Positions 1 through 7,341 of a stretch of 12,298 bases of DNA are shown in pieces. The notes under the pieces are model-generated. The model worked only from the letters and a program-made list of their open reading frames with translations. It searched no databases and had not been told where the DNA came from. A program made the translations under genes and the position numbers. How positions within the stretch are numbered: the first letter of the stretch is position 1; the number at the start of each line of letters is the position of its first letter. The DNA comes from Muribaculaceae bacterium. GTDB taxonomy: Bacteria; Bacteroidota; Bacteroidia; Bacteroidales; Muribaculaceae. Location of the stretch: contig VSPF01000090.1 in the NCBI GenBank assembly GCA_009775195.1, positions 1 through 12,298 of the forward strand, given 5' to 3'.

Positions 1-138
1 CGCGCACACTATCTCTATCCCATCGGTTTCAACGCTTTCATGCGTACTTCCGACGACGGAACACCTGAAGGCTCTGTAATCTATCAGAACCCCGGTTGGC
101 AGCGTAACGCAAACACCGGTGCTTCGGTTATCGAATGA
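1..138 (+). CDS. SusD/RagB-like outer-membrane lipoprotein, C-terminal fragment
   Basis: Reading frame 1 is open from the window edge to a TGA at 136-138 and gives 45 residues. The fragment contains HYLYPIGFNAF, then an acidic stretch, then VIYQNPGW and a short polar tail. SusD/RagB proteins typically end with a 'yPIP...N..l.QNPGY/W' signature close to the C-terminus, and this fragment matches that pattern. SusD proteins are surface lipoproteins that cap a SusC TonB-dependent transporter and bind glycans or peptides. A susC-like gene would be expected upstream, outside the window. The 5' part is cut off by the window edge, so the substrate cannot be inferred. The call rests on one short motif and would be settled by the upstream sequence. 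Confidence 0.68.
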   Translation, partial: RAHYLYPIGFNAFMRTSDDGTPEGSVIYQNPGWQRNANTGASVIE

Positions 139-146
139 CCCTCCCT

Positions 147-172
147 GGCGGGTGCTCCGACGAGCACCCGCC
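147..172 (+). terminator. GC-rich hairpin after the SusD-like gene
   Basis: An 11-bp perfect stem (147-157 paired with 162-172, GGCGGGTGCTC / GAGCACCCGCC) with a CGAC tetraloop begins 8 bases after the SusD-like stop codon. No clear T-tract follows, only CCATTCCACCTCTCT. It is therefore either a terminator of the weak-U Bacteroidetes kind or an mRNA-stabilising 3' hairpin that sets a different transcript level for the downstream genes. Confidence 0.65.
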
Positions 173-223
173 CCATTCCACCTCTCTAATTAATAAAACC
201 CTTTAACTTTAATAATTATAGCT

Positions 224-691
224 ATGAAGAAACTTTATCTTCCCATTATCGCTGCTATGCTGGCAATGCCCGCATTCGGCGAAACTCCTGAGAACATGAA
301 CCTCACTTTCACCTATGGCCAAAATCAGACTAAACAATTCGCCCTCGCAAAGAAACCCGTGGTGACCGTTGACGGCGACAACTTCGTCATCAAAACCACC
401 GACGCCCAGGAGACTCTTCCTATTGCCGAAGTGAAAACTTTCACTTTCACACAACTCTCGACCGGCATCAATGACGTTGTCAGCTCCGACTATGCTGTGA
501 CAGTTTCTGGCGGCATTGTAACTGTCAAGGGCAGCGATGTTGAAAGCGCAACCGTATACTCGACGCTCGGCACGCAGATGCTCACCGTAAAGGCTGTCAA
601 CGGCACTGCCGTTCTCGACCTTTCGTCGCTTCGTCACGGCATCTATCTTGTGGCTGTTCCCGGACACGAAACTGTCAAAGTGAAGAAGTAA
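224..691 (+). CDS. Small secreted protein with T9SS type A C-terminal sorting domain
   Basis: This 155-residue protein has a Sec signal peptide at about 1-19 (KK, then a hydrophobic stretch ending MPAFG, with mature Glu20). Residues about 25-78 form a small beta-rich module (FALAKKPVVTVDGDNFVIKT, then IAEVKTFTF). A T9SS type A sorting domain spans about 81-155. Its visible marks are VYSTLGTQ at 111-118, LDLSSLRHGIYLVAV at 131-145 and a basic end, VKVKK. In known T9SS substrates this domain takes the protein across the outer membrane and is then cleaved off, often with attachment to anionic LPS. There is no catalytic passenger, so the mature product would be only about 60 residues. The ATG at 224 is the only start that keeps the signal peptide, and A/T-rich sequence precedes it. 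The next gene starts 43 bases downstream, so the two are probably cotranscribed. Similar mini-proteins occur in Bacteroidales, but their function is unknown to me. Confidence 0.85.
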   Translation: MKKLYLPIIAAMLAMPAFGETPENMNLTFTYGQNQTKQFALAKKPVVTVDGDNFVIKTTDAQETLPIAEVKTFTFTQLSTGINDVVSSDYAVTVSGGIVTVKGSDVESATVYSTLGTQMLTVKAVNGTAVLDLSSLRHGIYLVAVPGHETVKVKK

Positions 692-734
692 ACATGGATT
701 AGCGGCGCCATACCGCATATTACCAACATTAAAA

Positions 735-2615
735 ATGAACGCCATGAAATTATCATATATTTTAGCTGCCGGCGCACTGATGGTGTCGGCTATCGGCCAG
801 GCACAGGTGAACCAGTTCATGAAGGTGTCTACCACCGAAGGCACATATCTATACGATGCTACCGATGCCACAAAAGGAACCGTTGTCGGCAACTTCATCA
901 AAATCAACGGCGCACGCCTCACCACCATCAAGGAACTCAAGGAGATTTCCATGACCGACGAAGCCGACTATCGCTTCGTGAAGCCCGAAAAGACGGGTAC
1001 CGGCGACGGCTCTACCTGGGAGAACGCCATGGGCATCGTCGAGTTCTGCGCCACCATCTCGGCAAAGCAGGATGTCGATGCTCAGGCCGAACAGGTAAAA
1101 GCAGTCGACGGCAAGATTTTCTGCTTCTCCGGCGGTGAATTCCCTATCAATGCAAATGTCAACGCCTATCGCTATGACATCGACAACGCCACCTATGTAA
1201 AGCTCGACTTTGCCAATGCCGACAGCCCCGTGCATGTCAATATGATAGGCGGTTTTGACCCAGCTTCTACCGGTAAGGATATCACCAAACGCGATAAGAC
1301 CAAGTTCGCAACCATTTTCAACGGCAATAACCCCACAGAGGGTGACACTGATATCTCCGACTCCAAAGACTATGCCGGATTTTACCTTCAGGAAAACGTG
1401 GTTGTGAACGCCAACTCCATCACATTCAAGTTTTTCTATGGCAATAAGGGCGGTGCTTTCTCTCTCCACGGCAGCGGCGCGCAGGCCCACGCCCAGCTCA
1501 ATACCCTCGAATGTGCTTTTGTCGACAACCGTGCCAACGACGGCGGTGCTGCCATCAACCAAAGCAACAAGGATGCCGACTGCCACAACTCGTTCAAGTG
1601 CGTCAACACTTATTTCTCAGGCAACAAGGCTCCCTGGGGCGCTATTGCCAAACTGCTTAATTCGTCGGCTACCAACTACCTCATCAACTGCGAGGTTACA
1701 GGCAACCGAAGCGATAACGGCGGTCTCTTCCGTATGGAGAACAATGCACGCTTCGTCACTCTCGACTGCAACTTCCACGACAACGAGATGCGCGGCAGCG
1801 GCGGCAACTATGGCTGTATAGTAGCCACGGTTTGGGGCAATCCCGACCAGGGTTTGGGCAAGTGCGACTACCGTGCCGACGGTTGCCGCTTCGTGGGCAA
1901 CCACACTCAGACACGCTGCATTGTAAACGGTTCTGCAAAAGATGAAAAACTGTGGTTCAACAACTGCTACTTTGAAAACAATACTGGTGACGACCCGAAC
2001 CACATACTAATCCGCATCGGTGGTCTGGGCGAGATTGCACTCAACAACTGCACCATCATCGACAACAACAATAGCATGCGCGGAGCCGTAGGTGGCACCT
2101 TCAGGGGTCTTATCCTCAACACCACCATTATCGGTAGAGTCAGCAAAGGCTTAATCTACGCCGATGACGGCGCTTATGCAAAGGTTGGCAACTCAATCGT
2201 GCTCAGCGAAAACGGCTCAGCCGCTTTGTGGTCGCAGTCCGACCCGAGCAAAAAGGCCACTATCCGTCTGATGGGCAACAATATCATTGGTAGCATCTCC
2301 GGCAACACGGTCGACAAAGAGGCTTCTGACCTTATCGACCAGGCTTGGATTGCCGACAAGTTTACCATTAACACCAATGCCGGTCTGCTTGAGTGGGACG
2401 GCCAGTGGACAGGTCATCAGAACGCTAACCTCGACGACATTTTCAACGCTTACGACGACCCCACCGGTTACGATGCTCTCGACTTCATCGACTGGGTAAA
2501 TGAAATGGGCTCGGTGAAAATTGATATCTCAAACGATGAGCTTGAGGAGGTATTCGATGCTACCGGCGCTCTCCGCAATCCCGACTCTATCTGGGCTGGT
2601 GCTTATCAGAAATAA
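735..2615 (+). CDS. Secreted right-handed parallel beta-helix protein, paralogue 1
   Basis: This 626-residue protein has a signal peptide at about 1-24 (KLSYILAAGALMVSAIGQAQ). A small N-terminal module follows at about 28-75. Next is the motif FVKPEKTGTGDGSTWENAMG at 81-100, typical of the entry to bacterial parallel beta-helix domains. The helix body (about 125-520) repeats Cys-x-Phe/Val-x-x-Asn turns, with cysteines at 260, 289, 319, 345, 384, 411 and 439. It also has GGA motifs at 239-241 and 270-272. The end, DATGALRNPDSIWAGAYQK, resembles the 'D..G.pR......GAyE' closure of such domains. I see no catalytic motif, lipobox or T9SS sorting domain. Beta-helix proteins of this type usually bind or cleave polysaccharides, but activity cannot be read here. 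The start may be 735 or the in-frame ATG at 744. The A-rich run before 735 favours 735, while 744 gives a more standard signal peptide. It is the most diverged of the three tandem copies. Confidence 0.88.
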   Translation: MNAMKLSYILAAGALMVSAIGQAQVNQFMKVSTTEGTYLYDATDATKGTVVGNFIKINGARLTTIKELKEISMTDEADYRFVKPEKTGTGDGSTWENAMGIVEFCATISAKQDVDAQAEQVKAVDGKIFCFSGGEFPINANVNAYRYDIDNATYVKLDFANADSPVHVNMIGGFDPASTGKDITKRDKTKFATIFNGNNPTEGDTDISDSKDYAGFYLQENVVVNANSITFKFFYGNKGGAFSLHGSGAQAHAQLNTLECAFVDNRANDGGAAINQSNKDADCHNSFKCVNTYFSGNKAPWGAIAKLLNSSATNYLINCEVTGNRSDNGGLFRMENNARFVTLDCNFHDNEMRGSGGNYGCIVATVWGNPDQGLGKCDYRADGCRFVGNHTQTRCIVNGSAKDEKLWFNNCYFENNTGDDPNHILIRIGGLGEIALNNCTIIDNNNSMRGAVGGTFRGLILNTTIIGRVSKGLIYADDGAYAKVGNSIVLSENGSAALWSQSDPSKKATIRLMGNNIIGSISGNTVDKEASDLIDQAWIADKFTINTNAGLLEWDGQWTGHQNANLDDIFNAYDDPTGYDALDFIDWVNEMGSVKIDISNDELEEVFDATGALRNPDSIWAGAYQK

Positions 2616-2623
2616 TTCTTTTT

Positions 2624-2669
2624 GTGAAATCTGCCCCGGCTTCGTTGTTGAGGGTGGGGCAGATTTCAC
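2624..2669 (+). terminator. Hairpin between beta-helix paralogues 1 and 2
   Basis: A perfect 14-bp stem (2624-2637, GTGAAATCTGCCCC, with 2656-2669) starts 8 bases after the stop of paralogue 1 and is followed by CTTTTATT. It could be an intrinsic terminator, partly read through, that lowers expression of the next copy, or a processing or stability hairpin. The same outer stem sequence recurs after paralogue 2. Confidence 0.72.
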
Positions 2670-2686
2670 CTTTTATTCACCTTTTA
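2665..2686 (+). repeat. 11-bp perfect tandem repeat in the intergenic region
   Basis: TTCACCTTTTA occurs twice back to back (2665-2675 and 2676-2686). It overlaps the 3' arm of the hairpin and ends 9 bases before the ATG of paralogue 2. The homologous spacer after paralogue 2 holds a shorter version (TTCACCTTTCACC at 4580-4592). It probably arose by slippage. It supplies the pyrimidine-rich sequence after the hairpin. Confidence 0.8.
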
Positions 2687-2695
2687 GGATATAAT

Positions 2696-4531
2696 ATGAA
2701 ATATTTCAATACCATCGCGGCGGTGTCGTTTTGTGTGTTAGCTTCAGGCATAACGACACAGGCAGAGCTTAAGATGAGGGTTGAGACCAAGTCGGGCATA
2801 TCTCACCACGAGGTTGTCTTGACTACCGGGGGCTCAATCGAAAATGGCCTCCTTTCCGTCAACGGACGCGACCTTGGTCCCGCTAAGGATATAAGCATGA
2901 TTTCGTTTGTCGAAGATAGCGAATATCTGTTTGTCAAGCCCGAAAAGGCCGGTACAGGCGACGGCTCTTCCTGGGAAAATGCAATGGGTACCATGGAATT
3001 TGTAACCCTGCTTTGCAAAGGAGAGGCTGACGCACTCAACGGCAAGACTTTCTGCCTCGCCGGAGGTAACTACAGCCTTTATGATGTCAATCCCGACAAT
3101 TGCCGCATTACGAAAGATGGATTTAATTACCTGCCACTGAATTTCGAGGGTGCGGACGCTGGCGTGCACATCACATTGGCCGGCGGCTTTGACCCGGCTT
3201 CAACCGGCAAAGCGGTCGACAGCTATAATCCCGGGCAGTTCGTAACCGTATTCACCGGCGACAATCCTTCCGAGGGGACACCGGGTTCGGCCGACAATAA
3301 AGACGCATGCGGTTTCTATATTGGTGCAAATGCCTGTCTGGATATTTCCGACATCAAATTTACATGCTTTTATGCCAAAAAGGGTAGTACTTTCTACCTC
3401 CACGGCCTCACAGGAAAGCATGCCGACCTGAATGTTTACAATTCGGTATTTTCAAAACTCAGTGCAAGTGATGGCGGCGGCGTTCTCATTCATTCCAACC
3501 TTGACAATAACGACGATGCTGCCTTCAAGTGTGTTGGCTGTACTTTCGAGGAAATTTCGGCTGAATGGGGCGCTATCATGAAATTGAACTCGCCGCGTGG
3601 CATGAACTATCTCATCAATTGTGAGATAAAGAATAACACCAACACCAACGGCGGCCTCTTCCGTATGGAAAACGGCGACCACTTCTTCACCATCGGATGC
3701 AACTTCCACAATAACGAAATGAAAGCCAATGGCAACCATGGCTGTATCGTAAGTATGCCATGGAGCACTGTGGCTAATGAATACTACGCCGATGCCTGCC
3801 GCTATTTCGATAACCATACCAACACACGCTGCATGTTCTTTGCTTCCGGTCCAAAGCAAAAATGGTGGTTCAACGATTGCTACTTTAATGATAACACTGC
3901 CGATGACTGGTGGAGCACTCTTTTCTCGATGGAGGGCGGTGGCGAGATGTGTCTCAACAACTGCACTGTCATCGACAATAACCCTGAACGTTGCGCGGTT
4001 CTTGCTAAAGATTGCAGGGGCATAATTTTGAACAGCACCGTTTTGGGCAAAATCCGCGAAGGTATTTTCCAAGTCCGTCATTGTCCCGGCGTCAAAGTGG
4101 CTAACTCAATCCTCCTAAGTGAGAACGGGAAACCGGCTTTGTTTATGAATGGAGATAATGAGGCTGATGCCAATATCCGTCTGATGTGCAACAGCATCGT
4201 TGGCTCAAAGACGGATGGTAAAGGTACGTGTGTCTGCGATGAAAACAGCCTTTTCGGCCAGACTTGGGTCGACGGCAAGTTCACTGTCAACAAAGAAGCC
4301 GGTCTCGCTGAATGGGACGGCAACTGGGAGGGGCATACCAATGTCACTCTCGAAGAACTGTCCGCCATGTTGGCAGATACCGAGGGATATGATGCCACCG
4401 CTTTTGTTGAGTGGCTGAAAGAATTAGGCGCAATCAAGGTCGGCGACGACAACAAAATCGAGCAAATGAACGACGCCACGGGCTCGCCCCGTGACCCTGA
4501 ATCGATTTGGGCAGGTGCTTACCAGAAATAA
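2696..4531 (+). CDS. Secreted right-handed parallel beta-helix protein, paralogue 2
   Basis: This 611-residue protein starts at the ATG at 2696, giving MKYFNTIAAVSF and a signal peptide that ends near residue 23 (TQA, then Glu). An earlier in-frame ATG at 2624 lies inside the terminator hairpin and would bury the signal peptide, so it was not used. Its layout matches the neighbouring copies: N-terminal module at about 26-74, FVKPEKAGTGDGSSWENAMG at 79-98, then a helix body with Cys-x-x-Phe-type rungs (VGCTFEEI, IGCNFHNN, NDCYFNDN, NNCTVIDN). It closes with DATGSPRDPESIWAGAYQK. It lacks a lipobox, a sorting domain and any catalytic signature I recognise. By eye it is closer to paralogue 3 than to paralogue 1, for example GFYIGANAC and DISDIKFTCFY are shared with 3. 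It is probably exported to the periplasm or cell surface as a binding or structural partner, which is inference. Confidence 0.88.
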   Translation: MKYFNTIAAVSFCVLASGITTQAELKMRVETKSGISHHEVVLTTGGSIENGLLSVNGRDLGPAKDISMISFVEDSEYLFVKPEKAGTGDGSSWENAMGTMEFVTLLCKGEADALNGKTFCLAGGNYSLYDVNPDNCRITKDGFNYLPLNFEGADAGVHITLAGGFDPASTGKAVDSYNPGQFVTVFTGDNPSEGTPGSADNKDACGFYIGANACLDISDIKFTCFYAKKGSTFYLHGLTGKHADLNVYNSVFSKLSASDGGGVLIHSNLDNNDDAAFKCVGCTFEEISAEWGAIMKLNSPRGMNYLINCEIKNNTNTNGGLFRMENGDHFFTIGCNFHNNEMKANGNHGCIVSMPWSTVANEYYADACRYFDNHTNTRCMFFASGPKQKWWFNDCYFNDNTADDWWSTLFSMEGGGEMCLNNCTVIDNNPERCAVLAKDCRGIILNSTVLGKIREGIFQVRHCPGVKVANSILLSENGKPALFMNGDNEADANIRLMCNSIVGSKTDGKGTCVCDENSLFGQTWVDGKFTVNKEAGLAEWDGNWEGHTNVTLEELSAMLADTEGYDATAFVEWLKELGAIKVGDDNKIEQMNDATGSPRDPESIWAGAYQK

Positions 4532-4546
4532 TCTCTATTTACTATC

Positions 4547-4584
4547 GTGAAATCTGCCATCCCGGTTCGGGGGACAGATTTCAC
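4547..4584 (+). terminator. Hairpin between beta-helix paralogues 2 and 3
   Basis: A 10-bp outer stem (4547-4556, GTGAAATCTG, with 4575-4584) is extended by an inner TCCC/GGGA pairing. It begins 15 bases after the stop of paralogue 2 and is followed by CTTTCACC. The outer stem is identical to the first 10 bp of the hairpin after paralogue 1, which points to duplication of the gene together with its 3' hairpin. The T-tract is poor, so partial read-through into paralogue 3 is likely. Confidence 0.65.
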
Positions 4585-4607
4585 CTTTCACCATCTGCAA
4601 GCAATAT

Positions 4608-7310
4608 ATGAAACATATCTATACTCTCGCAGCCGCATCGCTGGCGTTTCTTGCTGCAAGCGCGACCGTGCCGCCGAGCTATAAAATGAAGACAGTGACA
4701 CGGCAGGGCATTAACCATTACGAGGCCAATGAAAACACCAAAGGCACTATCGCCGATGGCCGGGTCAGCATTAACGGCACCGACCTGGGCCGAGCCGTAG
4801 AAATAAGTTCCATCTCGGTGGCCGATGATGCCGACTATATCTTCGTGAAACCGACCTCGTCGGGCTCTGCCGACGGCTCCACATGGGAAAACGCCATGGG
4901 TGTGGCGCAGTTCGCCGCGCGTCTGGGCAGTGGCGACGCATCGCTTCTCAACGGTAAGATTTTCTGCCTTTCGGGAGGTGACTACAATCTCTACGGCCTT
5001 GCCCCGAGGAGCGAATATGAAACAGCCTCTTATCTGCCGCTGAATTTTCCGGGTGCCGCTTCGGCCGTGAATATCACTATTTCGGGCGGTTTCGACCCCG
5101 CCTCCACCGGTAAGTCGGTGGCACGCTTCGCCCCTGCAAAATATCCTACCGTATTCTCCGGCGACAACCCCTCGGCCGGCACTCAGGGCAAACCCGATGC
5201 TGCTGACGCTGCCGGCTTCTATATCGGTGCCAACGCCTGCGTCGATATTTCAGACGTGACTTTTACCTGCTTCTACGGCAAGCGCGGAGCGGCGTTCTAT
5301 CTGCATGGCGCCAATAGTGCCCGGGCCGACCTCAATATCTACAACTCTACTTTCAAAAATATTGCCGCCAGCGACGGCGGTGGTGCAATAAACCTCACCA
5401 ACAAGGGCGGCGACGAAGATGCGGCCTTCCGATGCGTGGGCTGTACTTTTGAAGACATCGCCGGCGAATGGGGCTCCGTTATGAAAATCACATCCGGCAA
5501 GCACCGCAATGCCTTGGTCGACTGCACGGTGCGCAACTGCAAATCGAGCGCCGGCCTTATCCGTATGGAAAACAGCGGCAAGCTCGACGCCACAGGCTGC
5601 GTATTTGACGGCAACACCATGACCGCTACTTCTTCAAGCGAATATGGCTCGGTCGTCACAATGGTATGGGGCTCCGGCTCGGGATGCTCGCTGCGTGCCG
5701 ACGGTTGCCGCTTCACCAATAACCACACAACTACCCGAGGCGTCCTTTGCGCTTCTACAGCCGACGACTGTATTTGGTTGAGCGACTGCTACTTCTCCGG
5801 CAACTCCGGCGACGATGAGTACGACGGTGTAATCCGCGCCGGCTCCGGGGCTATGGTTTGTCTGAACAATACTACTATATACAATCCCGCACCTTCTGCA
5901 AAAGCCGGTTCCATACAGGGTGACTTCGAGGGCATAATCATGAACAGTACCTTCGTCGGCGACCCTCGTTCGGCACATATACTTTGCGGGTCGAAATCTT
6001 ACGTCAAAGTGCTCAACTCTATTGTGATGAGCCCCACCGACAAGGCCGCCTTCTCTCGCGGCAGCGCGTCGATGCGCTCTGCCGGATACAATATATGCTC
6101 ATCGGCCGACCGCCTCTTCTTCTTTGAGGGCTCTGACCGCTATAACCAGCTCTGGGACGACAGCGTGTTCGCTCTCGACGGTGAGGCCGGCGTATTCCGT
6201 TGGAGCGGCGACTGGCTTGAACACACTCACGCTACACGCGCTCAACTCGACGAGGCCTTGCGCTCGACGCTAATTTTCGACCCCTCGCGTTTCGTGCGTT
6301 GGCTCACCGAAGACCTCGGCGGCCGCCTCAGCTATGATGCGCTCGGCAATCCTCGCGACCCTCAGGCTTTGTGGCCCGGTGCTTTCCAGGGCAATCACTC
6401 GGGAAAGACCCTCACCCCCAATCAAGGTCAGTCGGAAATCATCGACATGCTCCGAAGCTGCAATGATGTGCTTCAGATTAACGACAACTGGACAGAGAAG
6501 ACTCTCAGCGAAGGCGTCACATACACCCACGCTTACATAACTAAGCGTAACGGAGACCCCGACGACATCTACATCGTCAAGGTGGCTCCCGGCGCTCCCG
6601 GTGTCGCCGTTACAACCGAGGCTTGGGAACCCGAGAAAATCAACGGGTGGGGATGGGTCCCGGACAACACGCCTTCGGCTTTCTTTGATAAGTTCAATGT
6701 CGAGGGCCACCGTATATTGGCCTTGGTAAATGGCGACTTCTTCACCTACGAAGGCGGCAAAGGCCCCATGCACTATCGTGGCAGAGTTCTTTGGGACATA
6801 TTTAACTACAAGAAGAGCCTCCCTGCTCAAGGAATTGGCTGGGTCGGCATCGACAAGAACGGCATAATGCACTGCGGCCCACGTGCAACTTATAAAGACT
6901 ACAAGGACGAGCTTGTGGAGTGCACAGGTGCCGGTTACAACATGCTCCACGACGGGGTGATTGGCCCCAATGCAGTTACGGATGCGAACGGTAATGTCCT
7001 CGAACAATGTCCGTGGTCCTACCCAAGCAATGTTATCGGCCACCGTGCCGACAACACAATGATTTTCCTCATCTGCGACGGCCGCACCTCGCGTTCGCGC
7101 GGCATGGAGTACGAAGATATGGGCAAAATCATGAAGGCTCTCGGATGCACCGATGCCGTGATGATGGACGGCGGTGGCTCGGCCCAGATGCTTATCAACG
7201 ACCTGACTACCGGCGAGCATGGTATAGTTAACGTTCCCAACGACGGCGAACATCCCGGCATGGAACGCAAGCTGTGCAACTACTGGTCGATAGTTTTGAC
7301 AAATAAATGA
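4608..7310 (+). CDS. Beta-helix protein fused to a NAGPA-family phosphodiester glycosidase domain (paralogue 3)
   Basis: This 900-residue exported protein has a signal peptide at about 1-19 and an N-terminal module at about 26-74. FVKPTSSGSADGSTWENAMG lies at 79-98, and a parallel beta-helix body continues to residue 594 (NPRDPQALWPGAFQ). A linker then leads into a C-terminal phosphodiester glycosidase domain (PF09992, formerly DUF2233) at about 600-900. The supporting motifs are VNGDFF (707-712), LHDGVIGP before the core, VIGHRADN (809-816), ICDGRTSRSRG (822-832) and the hallmark MMDGGGSAQM (852-861). Family members include the human uncovering enzyme, which removes GlcNAc from GlcNAc-1-phospho-6-mannose. 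Bacterial homologues are thought to act on sugar-1-phosphodiesters. The usual 'PRTAxG' stretch appears here as PSNVIG, so its Arg-Thr pair is replaced. That may change specificity. Only this copy carries the catalytic domain. Its substrate is unknown. Confidence 0.9.
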   Translation: MKHIYTLAAASLAFLAASATVPPSYKMKTVTRQGINHYEANENTKGTIADGRVSINGTDLGRAVEISSISVADDADYIFVKPTSSGSADGSTWENAMGVAQFAARLGSGDASLLNGKIFCLSGGDYNLYGLAPRSEYETASYLPLNFPGAASAVNITISGGFDPASTGKSVARFAPAKYPTVFSGDNPSAGTQGKPDAADAAGFYIGANACVDISDVTFTCFYGKRGAAFYLHGANSARADLNIYNSTFKNIAASDGGGAINLTNKGGDEDAAFRCVGCTFEDIAGEWGSVMKITSGKHRNALVDCTVRNCKSSAGLIRMENSGKLDATGCVFDGNTMTATSSSEYGSVVTMVWGSGSGCSLRADGCRFTNNHTTTRGVLCASTADDCIWLSDCYFSGNSGDDEYDGVIRAGSGAMVCLNNTTIYNPAPSAKAGSIQGDFEGIIMNSTFVGDPRSAHILCGSKSYVKVLNSIVMSPTDKAAFSRGSASMRSAGYNICSSADRLFFFEGSDRYNQLWDDSVFALDGEAGVFRWSGDWLEHTHATRAQLDEALRSTLIFDPSRFVRWLTEDLGGRLSYDALGNPRDPQALWPGAFQGNHSGKTLTPNQGQSEIIDMLRSCNDVLQINDNWTEKTLSEGVTYTHAYITKRNGDPDDIYIVKVAPGAPGVAVTTEAWEPEKINGWGWVPDNTPSAFFDKFNVEGHRILALVNGDFFTYEGGKGPMHYRGRVLWDIFNYKKSLPAQGIGWVGIDKNGIMHCGPRATYKDYKDELVECTGAGYNMLHDGVIGPNAVTDANGNVLEQCPWSYPSNVIGHRADNTMIFLICDGRTSRSRGMEYEDMGKIMKALGCTDAVMMDGGGSAQMLINDLTTGEHGIVNVPNDGEHPGMERKLCNYWSIVLTNK

Positions 7311-7341
7311 TTATTCAGACAAGGTAATTAAGATTGGGAAC

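Noticed and set aside
179..223. A/T-rich stretch as a promoter for the mini-protein gene
   Set aside because: Only a partial match to the Bacteroidetes -7 element (TAACTTTA) and no convincing -33 element, so not listed as a feature.
849..1586. 245-codon minus-strand ORF inside beta-helix paralogue 1
   Set aside because: It is a low-complexity Val/Ala/Gly/Ile-rich shadow of a well-supported gene; other minus-strand ORFs opposite the paralogues are similar shadows.
2624..2695. Upstream in-frame start for paralogue 2
   Set aside because: It begins within the terminator hairpin and adds 24 residues before a complete signal peptide starting at 2696.
6270..7253. 327-codon minus-strand ORF opposite the NAGPA domain
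   Set aside because: It is antisense to a domain with clear conserved motifs, has no recognisable motifs itself, and is explained by codon bias of the true gene.
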